Assembly: GCA_033064195.1 (NCBI GenBank)
Contig: JARBJD010000013.1
Span: 496,001-560,000 of the forward strand
Reading direction: 5' to 3'
From: Blattamonas nauphoetae
Lineage: Eukaryota; Preaxostyla; Oxymonadida
DNA: 64,000 bases
Every line of letters begins with the position of its first letter. Position 1 is the stretch's first letter. Shown here one piece after another: positions 23,363 to 34,599 of the stretch. The notes beneath the pieces are model-generated. The model did no database searches. It worked only from the letters and a program-made list of their open reading frames with translations, and was not told the origin of the DNA. The translations under genes and the position numbers were made by a program.

Positions 23363-24679
23363 TGTCAGTGCCTAAATTTGGACTGAGATCAAATTTCAAC
23401 TCTTTTCCTTTGAGATTTTCTCATTATCACTTCATTAATCATGTTCAATTCACTTCTTGTTTTCACATAATGCTCTTCAATATTTCAGACAGCTCTTATT
23501 TCCCAAAAACACGCACGATCACAATCACCAACACTTCTTTTTTCGATGTATTCCCTTCATTGACTTTAGTCAGTGAGAAAAAACCATCAAAGAAGACATA
23601 ATAACGCATTATCGACTTGGTTTTATAATTATTGTTGTAGAACAAACTGAAACAGCAGCACCCAAAGTTTGCATTTTCATGATCTATGAAGTGACCATTT
23701 TCCTTTTTACTTTTTTTTCCATTCAAATATCATATATAAGAAGACTTTTTTGAAATGAAAGAAACGAAATGGTATTGTAGGTATTTAGTGGGATCAGATC
23801 CGACTGGGATCACTGGGATCAAATCAGAAGCCTGCTGATGTTGAACCAAGTGATCAGATTGAGCAACGAGCTGGGACTGCATTATGGACACGGTGAATGG
23901 CGCGACGAAGAAGACTGAAATCTCGTGTGGAAACCTCTCATCCACTCTCCTCTTCAACTCGTCTCAAGCTTCTCGAACAATACCCGCCAGTCAGCCTCGC
24001 TTCCTCGATCCTCCCAGAGCGATTTGTGTCTTGTTCGAGGCATGTCCATACAAGCTCTTGGTTCAACAGCAACTTCCCGCGCTGACTTGTCTCTTCAACT
24101 CACTGGATCCACTGGTTGTCTGGTTCGCCAACAACCTCAACTTTTACTCTCTTCTCACTCAATGCTCGACTGTATCCATCATTGGATAGTGCTTGCTGTT
24201 TGTCTCTGTTTCTCAAAGACATGACCGAGATACAGGTGTAATGGAGGAATACTTGCCAGAAATTGCGATATTCTGAGCTAAAGATCCTTCATTGCGTGAA
24301 CAGCAGACGAGATCCAGCCACGACGATTTGATGTCGGATCCCTCTCTTCACATCATCACTGGAAGACATGAACGACGGGATGGGCGACACAAGTCTATCC
24401 ACCTCTCCGAACTCTGTCCCAACTGGCTCATCTTAGCCAGGATGCCTCGGATCTGCCCCAACAAAACGAAGGATGGTTCTAAGCCCACCCAATCCTGAAT
24501 GATGAAGCAGAGCATCGCAACCCAATGAAGGACGGATATTGGAGAGTTGTGGGAGACATGAAGTGACGATATGATTGCAGGATTCATCAAAAAATTGATT
24601 GTTCATGAAACATGTTTTGAAGCGATTGAAACGAAAGTTGAACTCTTAAAACCGAATAATAGTGTGAACAGAAGCGAGA
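23363..24679. other. Long intergenic region with one weak ORF
   Basis: The first 500 bp are AT-rich without a gene. A plus-strand ATG frame at 23884-24189 (101 residues, MDTVNGATKKTEI...) contains a helical stretch (YKLLVQQQLPALTCLFNSL) in the style of the helical families here and may be a decayed or partial copy. I cannot connect it to other exons. From 24190 to 24679 I see nothing. Confidence 0.35.
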
Positions 24680-25561
24680 TCAGAACTTCACTGCCTTGCA
24701 AATCAGCGCATACATCTTCGTGTGGCAGATTCCCGACGCGTCGATGGAGAAATCCTCCGATTTCGTCAATTCGTCCACAATCACATCGAGCCACTTTGTT
24801 TTGTCCTCCTCTGCCCACCCTCTCGCTAAATATCCCATAGTCCACCACGACTGAGTCAGCTTATCGAGAGTGTCCAGTTGCATTGTTGTCTCGCAACGGT
24901 CGAATGTCACAGCTCCATTTGATCCCGTGAACCCACCATCCTCGAAAACGGATCGCACGAAACTTTCACTCGCCCATTTGACGGGAAAAGTGTCGGTGAA
25001 CGATGGGAGATCAGGGCGGATGAGTTGTTCAGCTTTCTGCAGTGCTGGAAGATATCCCCAGTGCTCCCAACTCGTCGAAATGCAGATGCCGCCATGCTTC
25101 AGTGTTCTGAAAATGTGACGAGCTGCTGCGACGGGATCAGGGACGAAGATGATGCCAAAGTTGGAGATGCTGTGTGTGAACGATTCATCATCGAACGTGA
25201 GCTGTGTAGAATCCATCACAGTAGCTGTGACATTCGTCCACTCAAATTTCTCGATTTTCTCGCACAATTTGTTGATCATATCCGGCGAGATGTCCGAACA
25301 CTTGAATGTCAACTTGGCTGGGGCAGACTCTTGCGAAGCCGCTGATTCCATGTTCGCAATGATTGTCTGAGTCACTATCCCAGTTCCACAGGCATTATCA
25401 TGAACGATGCACGAAGAGTCAAGTGGCGGAATCAGAGTAAGAAAATGATTGATGACTGGAACCATCGTGTTCATGGTTTTGAGGTCGTAGTCAGACGAGA
25501 ATCGACGATACGTTTCGAGTATTTCTTTCTGGGGAAGTACAGGCTTTTCAGGTGTGGTCAT
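24680..25561 (-). CDS. Class I SAM-dependent methyltransferase (UbiE/Methyltransf_11-like)
   Basis: ATG at 25561 (MTTPEKPVLPQKE), 293 residues, ending in TGA. The frame stays open upstream but only with non-ATG starts. The Rossmann-fold SAM motifs are in order: motif I HDNACGTGIVTQTI (about residue 53), an acidic residue after strand 2 in KCSDISPDMI, the post-III region DSTQLTFDDESFTHSISN, and FVPDPVAAARHIFRTLKHGG corresponding to the 'L.PGG' loop after strand 5. The N-terminal ETYRRFSSDYD resembles the entry helix of UbiE/COQ5-type and other small-molecule methyltransferases. The substrate cannot be told from sequence. It is cytosolic by appearance, single-exon, and unrelated to its neighbours; homologues are common in bacteria and fungi, so lateral origin is possible but not shown. 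Confidence 0.85.
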   Translation of the reverse strand: MTTPEKPVLPQKEILETYRRFSSDYDLKTMNTMVPVINHFLTLIPPLDSSCIVHDNACGTGIVTQTIIANMESAASQESAPAKLTFKCSDISPDMINKLCEKIEKFEWTNVTATVMDSTQLTFDDESFTHSISNFGIIFVPDPVAAARHIFRTLKHGGICISTSWEHWGYLPALQKAEQLIRPDLPSFTDTFPVKWASESFVRSVFEDGGFTGSNGAVTFDRCETTMQLDTLDKLTQSWWTMGYLARGWAEEDKTKWLDVIVDELTKSEDFSIDASGICHTKMYALICKAVKF

Positions 25562-25948
25562 AAGTGATTCACGTCCGATTTTGGAATCCCACAACTTTTT
25601 AACGATTGAGTGGACTGACGTCTGATAATAAAAACAACTCAATCCTGATTGCTTCAAAGGCACTCTTCGAAGGAAGACAATGTTTTTAAGAAATTGCCGA
25701 AGATATTGAATCGATTCCAGTTTTCAAGAGAAGATTTGTGGTTTCTGTTTCCAGCGTGAATATCGAGATAATGTGGAGTGATGTGGATGAAAGGAGAAAA
25801 AAGCTTAGAACCCACAATCCCCACGGACCCAGGAAGGGATGGCACGACTGAAGGGTGAAAACAAATCAAAGACAACCGATACAAAACAACCAACGTGGCT
25901 GACAAATAGAAGATTAACTTGACACGTGGCCTGCGAAAACCAACCAAA

Positions 25949-27188
25949 TTATTGTTCACTTCTCTCCATCTGAGCAAGCTTCTGTTTAAGATCTGAACGA
26001 CGTTGTCTGTCTTTCTCCAACTTCTTCTCGATATACATTTTTTCCTTCATTTTGAGTATGGCAGCTGGGAGAATGATGACAAGAAATGGAATATCAAACC
26101 AGGATGATTTCCAGCACGTTCCAGTTCAATGGCCTCCTTTTCCAATTGTTGGACTTTTCCCTGGTAGAGGGAGAGGAATTGTTCGAGTTTGGTGATATCC
26201 AGCTTCAGCTGTGAAAGAGAGTCCGGCGAAGATGGGGCGGCTTCACCAGTCGAAGTTTCATGAGAATTTGGTTCTGTCTCCATCAGAAGAAGTCTGTACA
26301 CTTCATGACGATGCAGGAGCCGTTGCAAAAAAAGTTGCTGGACCTGCCTCAATTCTTTCCGAATCGGAGAGTTTTCCGTGGCTTCGGAACTGGCATCTCC
26401 GGCTCGTGGTTGCTCAAGGGCATGTTCTTTCAATTGAGTGAGTTCGTTCTGTTTGTCGGCAATAACTTCTTCTGTGGTGGAAACGTACTGCTTAGTTCCA
26501 AGATGTTTTCAGGCGACATCGATTCCTTCCCCAACTGAATCATTCGATCCACAAGGAAAAAATCGGTGTTGCGTTGCAGAAGATAGTCTCGGTCCATCTC
26601 AAGCTGCTTCTGGAGAACTTTTTTCCCTCCAATTTAACGATGGCACCTGGGAGAACGATGGCAAGAATTGAGCAATCAAACCAGCTTTATTTCCAGTGTT
26701 GTGCAGTTCAAGGGCCTCTCTTGTTAAATTTGCGATTATTGTCTCGTGGGAGGCGATTAAGCACTCGGTAAAGATAATATCCCTCCTGATCTTCAAGAGC
26801 AATTCAGGCGACAATGACACGTTCTCATCAGCTGCCGCTTCAGAGGGAGTAGACTCCTTCCCCATCTGAGCTAGTAGTTGCGTAAGATCTTCAAGACGTT
26901 GTCGGTCCTTTTCTAGCTTCTTCTGGGCAATTGCCTTTTCCTTGACTTTAGCGAGGGCACCTGGGAGAATGACAGCAAGGAATGAGAAATGAAACCAGGT
27001 GTATTTCCGGCTTGCTTCAGATCAACTGCTTCTTTTCTCAAAGTTGCGATTGTTGCCTCGTGAGAGGCGATGGAGTTTTCGGTGTTGGATATTTCCTGCC
27101 TGATCTTCAAAAGCAATTCGGGCGGCATGATAACGTGGGCATTGGCCAATTCTTCTCGGAGAGTTATGATCTCCTTTGGTTGAGACAT
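25949..27188 (-). CDS. Coiled-coil protein of tandem exon-intron modules; frame broken in one module
   Basis: Start ATG at 27188 (MSQPKEIITLREELA), stop TAA at 25951-25949. Three introns of exactly 35 nt, all GTTT...CCAG, lie at 26995-26961, 26681-26647 and 26099-26065. Each follows a repeated sequence (DLKQAGNTP, ELHNTGNKA, ELERAGNHP) and precedes another repeated one (AKVKEKAIAQKKLEKDRQR, LKMKEKMYIEKKLEKDRQR). The protein is thus a chain of about 95-residue modules, each with ELLLKIR..I..TE..IASHE, then the intron, then a KKLEKDR..L...LAQM helix. Exon 3 (26646-26100) has two apparent 1-nt shifts, one in an A-run of 6 after LEGKK and one near SSTFPP, and the summed exons are not a multiple of three. 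It is either a recent pseudogene or contains an intron I cannot place. The small gene at 1560-1927 is a one-module relative. Confidence 0.55.
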
Positions 27189-27371
27189 TTGATGGAATCA
27201 GCAAAATTGATCTTACCTTTATTAAAGCCACAAAAGCCATTCCTCGAACAACTCCATGTTAAAATCGATTCTCTCACCTCAGTGACAGATGAGTGTGATT
27301 CGTTTGTGATTTCGAAGCTGAACGCGATATCGCCTCCCACAAGGAAAGTATCGACAACGAGTTTGATAATA
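27189..27371. other. Short flank left of the 2.68-kb TIR element
   Basis: A plus-strand frame (FLEQLHVKIDSLTSVTD...) runs through here into the element. It looks coding but no gene can be assembled; it may be a fragment interrupted by the element. Confidence 0.25.
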
Positions 27372-30050
27372 GACCCTCCACAAACCCTTTTTTAAATATC
27401 AACCCGTTTTTATTCGGAACAAACTTGATAGTCCTAGGATAGCGACAGTGAGTCAAAGGGAGGTGTATTAGAAACGAGGTGCAATATTTAGGTTATCTGC
27501 ATGTGATTTAAAATAGTCGGAACGTTTTTTGAAAGAATGGGTCTACTAATTCCATTCATCTTCTATCTCCAAATTATCAATCACTGATGCCTGATTTGCC
27601 ATATAACACCACTTCTCCATCCCAACCACAAATTGGTGAATTTATTACCTCTTCCGCAAACAAGCTCGTCAACACATTTCAAGAAACCGTGATCACCTAG
27701 TTCTCTAGAGATCTGTTTGAGAAACTTATTGAACTAACATCGCCAAACTACTCAAAATCCTCCATTCCTTGATAATTTTCCCGACTACTGTCGAAACAAC
27801 ACGATACATGACCCTCTCACTTCGGGTTCTTTGCATCGTTCATCACCATTCCAAGAGTATTGAATATCATTTTCGATGATCTAAGAGATATATCCGAGTC
27901 AATGAATCCCCTTTTATTGGACAGCTCTCCACAGTCATCAAGAAATAGCTCGACGATAAATCCAGAGCAGTCAGACACGATGGATCATCACTTCACGATG
28001 CTCAAACGACCAAGAACTTTCCTACGACTCAATATCTCTCAACAGACGCTCCAAACACTCGCTAAACCTCCCACTCATTCCATCCTTCCCGATCCGCAAC
28101 ATCTCCGTCCGCCAAAGATGATCAACAGGGTACTCTTCCTCCTCCGCAGGCACAGCCGAAGCGGATGATGATCTGACGACAAGGAACATTCCTCCGTCCC
28201 GCTCTCAGCCAATCCACTGCCTCGACTTCCCTCCTCCCACATCACTCCCCGCCCATCCCCTCTCCGACTCGCTCACCCGGGCTCGGTCAAGGGGCAGCGT
28301 GGCCTTCTCAGTCTCTCCGACGAACAACGGGAGGCCCTGCACACCGCAGGCAAACCACGTCCCTCAAACTTCCGAAGCTCCAACTCGCTCAAATTCTACA
28401 GCCACTCTACCTCAGAAGAAGCTGCCTCTTCCATCCATCTTCCGCCTCGGTCTCTACAGAGTTCGCATAAAGTCTTCCATCTCTCCTTCATTCTCCTTCT
28501 TGCTTCCCCTTCTGCTCGACACTGGTGTAGCGAACTGTGGCGAGTCCAGCGATGACACAACTTGCGGTGTCGGGTGTGATACCCACTCTCGCCGAGCTAT
28601 TTCTGCTATGTCGGAGTGGAAGAAGGGCGGGCTGGGCAGATGGACGGTCTCGTCCAGTCTGGCTCCATCCTCGTCCTCTCCCTCCATCCGCACGGTATCC
28701 TCGCCCTCTGCCGCCTCTCCCCGTCCACATCACACCCATTGTCCAGCGTCTTCTCTCCCATCCAACGACGAGAGTGGTCTCACGTTCCTCTTCTTCCCAT
28801 TCATGTGTTCGATATGTCTGCACTGAGAACCGATCACTCTGCGCCAGCTCAACCAGAAGTGTGTCTTCTCCCCCATTCCCCCTCTTCCCCAACACTGTCG
28901 ACAGACGCGGCGTCGATCCAAACCGCACTGCATCTGACCCTGTCTCGAAGTCTTCGGCCACAACCTTCCCGATGTCCAGCGGAGGAAGCTGAAAGCGACA
29001 TTGTGGCGGGGTCTCCTCTTTCTCTTTCTGCTTCTCCCACCACACACTCCCACTTCGCTTGGGCGACCTGCTCTGCCTCCTCCGCACTCCTGTTGCTGTC
29101 TACACCTTCCGATCGCGCTGAAGCAGACTCAGAATGATCCGCGTCTCTTCCGGCTGCTTCGGCTTCCTCTTCCGCCACAGAGGCGTGTTCGGTGTCGTTC
29201 GGCTGCGTGTCGTCCGATCAGCCGGAAACGACGTCAGCTCAAACGTCTGCTCTCCGATCGACAACGCACTCTCACTCGACCCGTCCTCGAACCCAGACCA
29301 ATCCGACACGCTCTCGTCTCCAACATCCCCCTCCCAATCTCCGCACCACGACAACTCTTCTCTACTCCGCTCCAACAAGTCTGACGAGCACCTCAATTTC
29401 AACTCTATCGCCTATTTCCGCAGAACAAGGTCCATGCTCTCTCCCGATTCACTCTCGTCCTCTCCGTTCCCTTCCTTCCATTCTTGCAGTCGCACCTCTT
29501 CCGACTCCATCGGCCCCCAACAACGCAGCCTCCTCTTTCTCCTCATTCCCCAATTCTGGTCATGTTTGATGGTAGTCGAGAGAGAAGGGATGGGGGAACG
29601 ATTGTTCCGACGAGCGGTGTTCGCTCGCCTCCTCTGCTTCTGCCTCTTCCCTCCCAGTTCCCTCATCTTCTCCACACAACTCCGAAATCGATGGAGGCGT
29701 GTGGATGTCTGATGCTGAAGGAAAACGGGGTCAGTTCTGTCCCTTCTCTGATCCTTCGAAGTCCCCCAACGACGGCGAGGAATACAATGCAATGGCTTTC
29801 GACGCACGCTGTGCATCAGCTTAGCTGGGTCGAACATCCTAGAGCCAGCTGGGCAATTCTGAATTCCATATCCCCATCCTTTTGAATCAATCTCATGTCA
29901 GATCATTTGTTTCAGAACTTTTCTCTCACAATTCTGTTTATAATCAGTTTATCAGAGTCAGTCTGCAAAAATTTTAGAACTATAGTTCGAATTTTGGGTT
30001 TTGGCGAATAAAAACGGGTTTATATTTTTTAGACGGGTTTGTGGAGGGAC
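27372..30050. mobile_element. 2.68-kb TIR element with TA target duplication, carrying Ser-rich sequence
   Basis: The left end reads GACCCTCCACAAACCCTT and the right end, reverse-complemented, GTCCCTCCACAAACCCGT. Similarity continues for about 47 bp and includes AACCCGTTTTTATTCG in both. Each end is flanked by TA (27370-27371 and 30051-30052), as in Tc1/mariner/pogo-type insertions. No transposase was recognised inside; the interior from about 27.9 kb is C-rich and Ser/Pro-coding, unlike the AT-rich ends. It is probably non-autonomous with captured sequence. Confidence 0.75.
27940..29825 (+). pseudogene. Ser/Pro-rich coding region, fragmented, inside the TIR element
   Basis: Long stretches on the plus strand read as Ser/Pro-rich disordered protein, but the frame changes several times: STGYSSSSAGTAEADDDL near 28.13 kb, RGLLSLSDEQREALHTAGKP near 28.3 kb, AEEAESDIVAGSPLSLSA near 29.0 kb and GEEYNAMAFDARCASA followed by TAG near 29.82 kb. 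In-frame TGA codons interrupt at least two of these (before STGYSSSS; after DRAEADSE at 29135-29137). It could be an intron-rich gene or a decayed captured gene. Because all frames of such C-rich DNA look Ser-rich, I cannot give a single model. No domain is recognised. Confidence 0.35.
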
Positions 30051-30052
30051 TA

Positions 30053-33000
30053 TAAGGACTTTCAACAACTTTTGGATCCAACGAACCCACGCATCCCTTA
30101 TTTCATTGAGAATCGCTCATTTACGTCTCCAAAGGAAGACAAAACCAAACTCGATCCATCTCTGCGAGAGCAATCAGCCAGTGTCGGGCAGTTCGGACAG
30201 AAATTGACGACTCTGCTGGGATCGTCGTGACGGAATGTTTTGATTTCGCCACTGTCGATCCACGAGTGTCTGTTGATGGCTGGGAATGGAGCGATGGGAA
30301 ACACGCTGCGTTCAATGAAGGAGACCCTCTGTCTTCCAAATGCATCGAGTGACGAACCAGTCTGAATTTTGGGTTTTATTGTTCTGAATATCCTCTTTTC
30401 ATGCGATTCAGATCAACTCGCTCCATTCGATGTTGGCAGCAGGAAGACAAATGGAGGATCGGGATCCTCTCTTCACAATGGCCAATTATTTGTGGATAAC
30501 AGACAAATTCGAAGTTTACTCTGATTTTCTTTCGGAGACCGAGTCGATCTTCGCTGCGACAGCAAAATCGGTGGATTTCTCAAAACCTGAGTTTGTCAGT
30601 TTTATCCACTTGTTCATTTCACTGTTCACATAAAGTTCGAAATTTACCCGCGGATCGAAATTAACCCGATGGTGCAAGTTTCGACTTTTCAATCGTGTTC
30701 GTTTTGCTTCATCTCTTTCGACACTCATTCAAACGCATTTCAATTTCATTTCGTGATTCGAAAAAAGTATCTAGAAAAGAGGACAATGGTGAGAAGAAAT
30801 TCGACAGAAACTTTGAATTAGAGGTTCTCGTCCTTGTAGAAATGTCAGAAGAATGTGATGGGTCGTTTCTTTCGGTGGCAGGCGAACTGTTCGAGCTCAA
30901 GGATTGCAGTCGACGGTGAGATGGGTCCTGATTGCGTTCGTTTCAATTTAACCACATGAAACTGAGTTTGAGTTGGCGGAGGTGGGTGGGCTGGTGGGGC
31001 TTGCATAATCATTCTCAATCGTTCAGATTTAGGGAGAGTCGGATCGATTTGTCTTTCTTCTGAGGTGTCCAGAAGGCATCCCACATATTTTGGTAGGAGA
31101 TGGGTAAGGATTGGTGAGTTTGGAGGAGATTGAGGAGAGGTATCTTCTCCAACGCGATCTAACTGATGGCCCGCACCATTTTGATATTTCTGAAGATTTT
31201 TGATTAGTGCCTCAAGTGAAAGTGGGGAAATACCAGTGGCTGAGAATGATGCACGGATAATATCAGGTGTAGTTGCTTTCACAAACGCACCTGGTAAAGC
31301 AGCGACCAGGGCTGCTTTATATTCCTGTTCCGTGCAACCTGGTGGTGGACTGAACATTGTTGACAATACTTGCTTGAAAGTTGCGAATATATACTGATCC
31401 AGTGGAGCACAAACATGAGAGGTGTGCGGCGGAATTAGAATGAGACGAATGTTGTGATGCTTTAGTGTTCGAATTGCCTGTTCGGATGTGTGTGAAGAAC
31501 AGCCGTCCGTGATTATCAGTGCTGTTTTCCCTTGTTTATTCAATCGTTGCCTGAGATTGTTGATTTCCGGGATCAACATCGATTCTACTATTTCTTCAAA
31601 AATACATCTTGTCATCCAACCAGTTCCTTGCAAAATGACTTTAAATCCATGAATTTCCAAATCAGTGAATTCATGTTTGTTAATTTTGCGGGGATATAGC
31701 AGAATGGGGGAGAGGGCAATGCCTTTCGTTGACACCGTGACGAACAACGTAGCATTTTCGTGTCTTGGAAGTGAAGGAGATAGTGCCACAGGATTGTCTG
31801 TCGCGGTTACCATGTGTGTTTTTGTATCTTGACGAGCAATCACCGATGTTTCGTCACAATTCAGGATCAAGTCAGGATCGATGTCTAAGTCTGCTATTGT
31901 TTCTCCAAGCAATGAAATCCAAAATTTCATGGTTTGTTCGGTTGATGCTTCGATCCTTGCATTTTCAGAGAACTTTGGTTTGCATGTGCGGAGTTCTGGG
32001 TGTCGTCCAATAAACCCGTTGATCCACTGTCTGGATAGCAAAGGTCTTGTTGGATCATACCGTCCACTCGATTCCTCAATATCCTTTGCCTGAAGGGATT
32101 GAATGGAAAAGAACGATACTTTTTTTCAATATTTTTGATTTATCGATGTTTCCAGTTTCTTTGATTTCGTTTAGTGAAAACTCGACCAGCTCTTTTTCTT
32201 GGTGCAATAGAAGTCGTGATGGACGACCATTCTTGGCGATGTCTCGGTTGGCCGTTTCAGCTTTCTTCCCTCTATACAGTTGATTCGTAGAACAGACGTT
32301 GGCTTTCTCGAGTAGATTTCCAGGAACTCCGTGGTCTCTTTGGATGAACAATCCACGCTGAACACGATTTGGGATAGATCGGTACTCTAGCTGGGATGCA
32401 AGTTTTGATATTGTCGATAGCTCGGGTGGTGTGTGATTTTCTGATCTGATCATAAAAATGATATGGCCATTCCAGCACAATCACCCTCAATTTCAACGAT
32501 TGTGATTTCTGTTGGTACATTCATCTCCAATTCTCGACAAATTCAGTTCCGGACATGAATCTTGACGTGAAAAGACATTCAACACTCACATCCATTTATC
32601 ACAATCCAGTGGAGGAACCGCGGGTTAATTTCGATCCGCGGGTATATTTCGAACTTTATCTACCCCAACCACTCTTTTTCTCTCCTTTTTGGATCATCTC
32701 TCTCGTTCTCATCATTTTCACCATTCATCCCTTTCTGTCTCTTGCCAGGACTGTCTCGACCATCAACAATTGGGTGAGCACGAATACGAAGGGTTTGATC
32801 AGACAAGTCGTGAATCAGCTCCAACCAGCCCAGAAAATGATTTTGGTCAACACTGTCCACTTCAAGCAGGATTTCCATATCCCATTCGATCCATCTTCCA
32901 CACATCCGCGGAACTTCACATTGTTTGATGGGACGAAGCGGAAAGTGCCCATGATGGACATGACACACAAACTCAGGTATTTCAACAATTCTTATGTTTC

Positions 33001-33806
33001 AGCTGTCCGCCTGTTCTTTCGGAATTCTGACGCGAATATGGTTCTGATTCTTCCAAACGGTGTGCTGTTCCTCATCCTATTGACTTCACTCATTTTCTCC
33101 TTCTTTAGAAACTGGACAGAATGCGCTTCTCTCCACAGCGGAAAAGTATCTCGAACCACAAATGTTTTCTGCTCTTGTTGAAGAATGCAGCTTCGAAAAG
33201 TGTGTTTTTCCTTGTTCCTTCATACCCATTCCCTTTGTCTGATTGTGTCAGGATCTTCCTTCAGCTTCCAAAATTCAAGGTGGAATGCACTGAAGATCTG
33301 AAGGAACCGCTGACTGCTCTTGGGATGGGAGAGGCGTTCTCGGATGCCGCTGAGTTTCCCAGAATCTCTCCCGCATCCCTCAAAATCGAGTGTGTATTCT
33401 TCGTCCTCTTCTCACATCGATCACTTCTTCCTCATCTCCATTCATTTTCTCATCACCCCATTGACTCCCCATCATCCTTTCTCGCATCTTCTCTTTCCTC
33501 TCAGCCAAGTGATCCACAAAACAGTTCTGGAAGTTACGGAGAAAGGAGCCGAAGCAGCCGCTGCGACTGTCTATACTGGAACACTTCAAACTGCATCATT
33601 TCCCACATATACCCCGGAGCTCATTTTCAATCGACCGTTCATTGTGACATTGGTAGATCGGAACCTGTTTGGGTGAGGGTCCAAAAAGTGGACTCTTTTG
33701 ATTACTTTACAAGAACAGTGGACACCTGTCGAAGATGTCCACCAGTTTGTTCAAAGCTTTTCAGTCACGGACAAAAGTAAGTGGCCACCCCTTCCTGCAT
33801 TTATGA
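30053..33806 (+). CDS. Serpin-family protease inhibitor, interrupted by a transposon within an intron
   Basis: The spliced exons are 30053-30359, 30412-30590, 32749-33059, 33109-33199, 33252-33389, 33505-33672 and 33719-33806, with GT-AG introns and phases that all agree. Serpin landmarks in order: NVLISPLSIHECLLMAGNGA (strand 6B/helix B), TINNWVSTNTKGLIRQVV (helix F), MILVNTVHFKQDFHIPFDP (strand 3A), VPMMD, LPKFKVECTEDLKEPL, the inhibitory hinge EKGAEAAAAT, and signature FNRPFIVTL. Counting from the hinge puts P1 near Leu-Gln-Thr (uncertain). The hinge predicts an inhibitory serpin. Oddities: an in-frame TGA at 30228-30230 directly before RNVLISP; no upstream ATG in frame (the 5' part may have been lost to the 27372-30050 element); intron 30591-32748 holds a complete Tigger-type element; and the last exon runs into a foldback element after SLFKAF. 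No signal peptide is visible in what remains. Probably recently crippled, but every other junction is intact. Confidence 0.85.
30633..32656 (-). mobile_element. Tigger/pogo-type DNA transposon, 2,024 bp, TA target duplication
   Basis: The terminal inverted repeats begin AAGTTCGAAATTTACCCGCG and, at the other end, AAGTTCGAAATATACCCGCG; pairing extends about 36 bp. The flanking dinucleotides are TA (30631-30632 and 32657-32658). The element contains a DDE transposase on the minus strand with TA preference and HTH plus DDE architecture typical of pogo/Tigger elements. It lies wholly inside a serpin intron, whose splice sites at 30591 and 32748 are preserved. Confidence 0.93.
30845..32453 (-). 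CDS. Tigger/pogo-like DDE transposase with a homopolymer frameshift
   Basis: The N-terminal part (ATG at 32453, MIRSENHTPPEL) has a CENP-B/Psq-like DNA-binding region (STISKLASQLEYRSIPNR) and an HTH-CENPB segment (GRPSRLLLHQEKELVEF). The C-terminal part is a DDE superfamily endonuclease. The three acidic residues are in LILNCDETSV, LIITDGCSSH and HTSHVCAPLDQYIFATFK, fitting the DDD pattern of Tigger/jerky enzymes. The two halves are out of frame. Removing one base from the run of seven T at 32120-32126 (plus strand) joins them into one continuous protein of about 535 residues (KILKKVSFFSIQSLQAKD). The stop is at 30845. The element is therefore inactive as written, or the run is a sequencing error. 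Host origin of the DNA-binding part is not suggested. Confidence 0.9.
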
Positions 33807-34599
33807 ACAGATGATTTTTCACACTTTTTTCGTAAACACTTCACATTCATGAAAGACGGTAATTTTTCAAATATAAAACAAGAATAGTGTGGTGAAGTGG
33901 AAATCAAGAGATTTGACTGATGTGCCCTGGGAGGCACTTTTGATTGCGGATGTCACAATATGTCTCCTCTTCCAAGAAGAGGAGATGTGACCTGTATAGT
34001 CTGTTCCTCCACTGAGAGCTCTCAACTTCCACTCCTCTCAGAGATACTGGAGGATCCGCGACGAAAAAGTGTGTTTTCTCTCTTCTTCATCCCTCTTCTG
34101 ACATCCGTGCAACTCTTCCAACCTCTTTAACTTGTCGTCAGAATGCTTATTCTGTCCTTGTTCGATTGAAAGCTGACAGTTTTGGTGTGAAAAAATGTGG
34201 GAGAAAATGTGCGAATCTCATGTTCTCTACAGCAGGTCATTACAATTGAGAGAAAGTGAGAATACTTAATAACATCGTCAGAGAGAGAGTTTGATGTCTT
34301 TACAAAGCTGGCTGAAGAGGGATGAAGAAGAGAGAAAACACACTTTTTCGTCGCGGATCCTCCAGTATCTCTGAGAGGAGTGGAAGTTGAGAGCTCTCAG
34401 TGGAGGAACAGACTATACAGGTCACATCTCCTCTTCTTGGAAGAGGAGACATATTGTGACATCCGCAATCAAAAGTGCCTCCCAGGGCACATCAGTCAAA
34501 TCTCTTGATTTCCACTTCACCACACTATTCTTGTTTTATATTTGAAAAATTACCGTCTTTCATGAATGTGAAGTGTTTACGAAAAAAGTGTGAAAAATC

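Noticed and set aside
33320-33676. Separate small gene in the serpin 3' region
   Set aside because: The frame is accounted for by serpin exons joined across introns 33390-33504 and 33673-33718.
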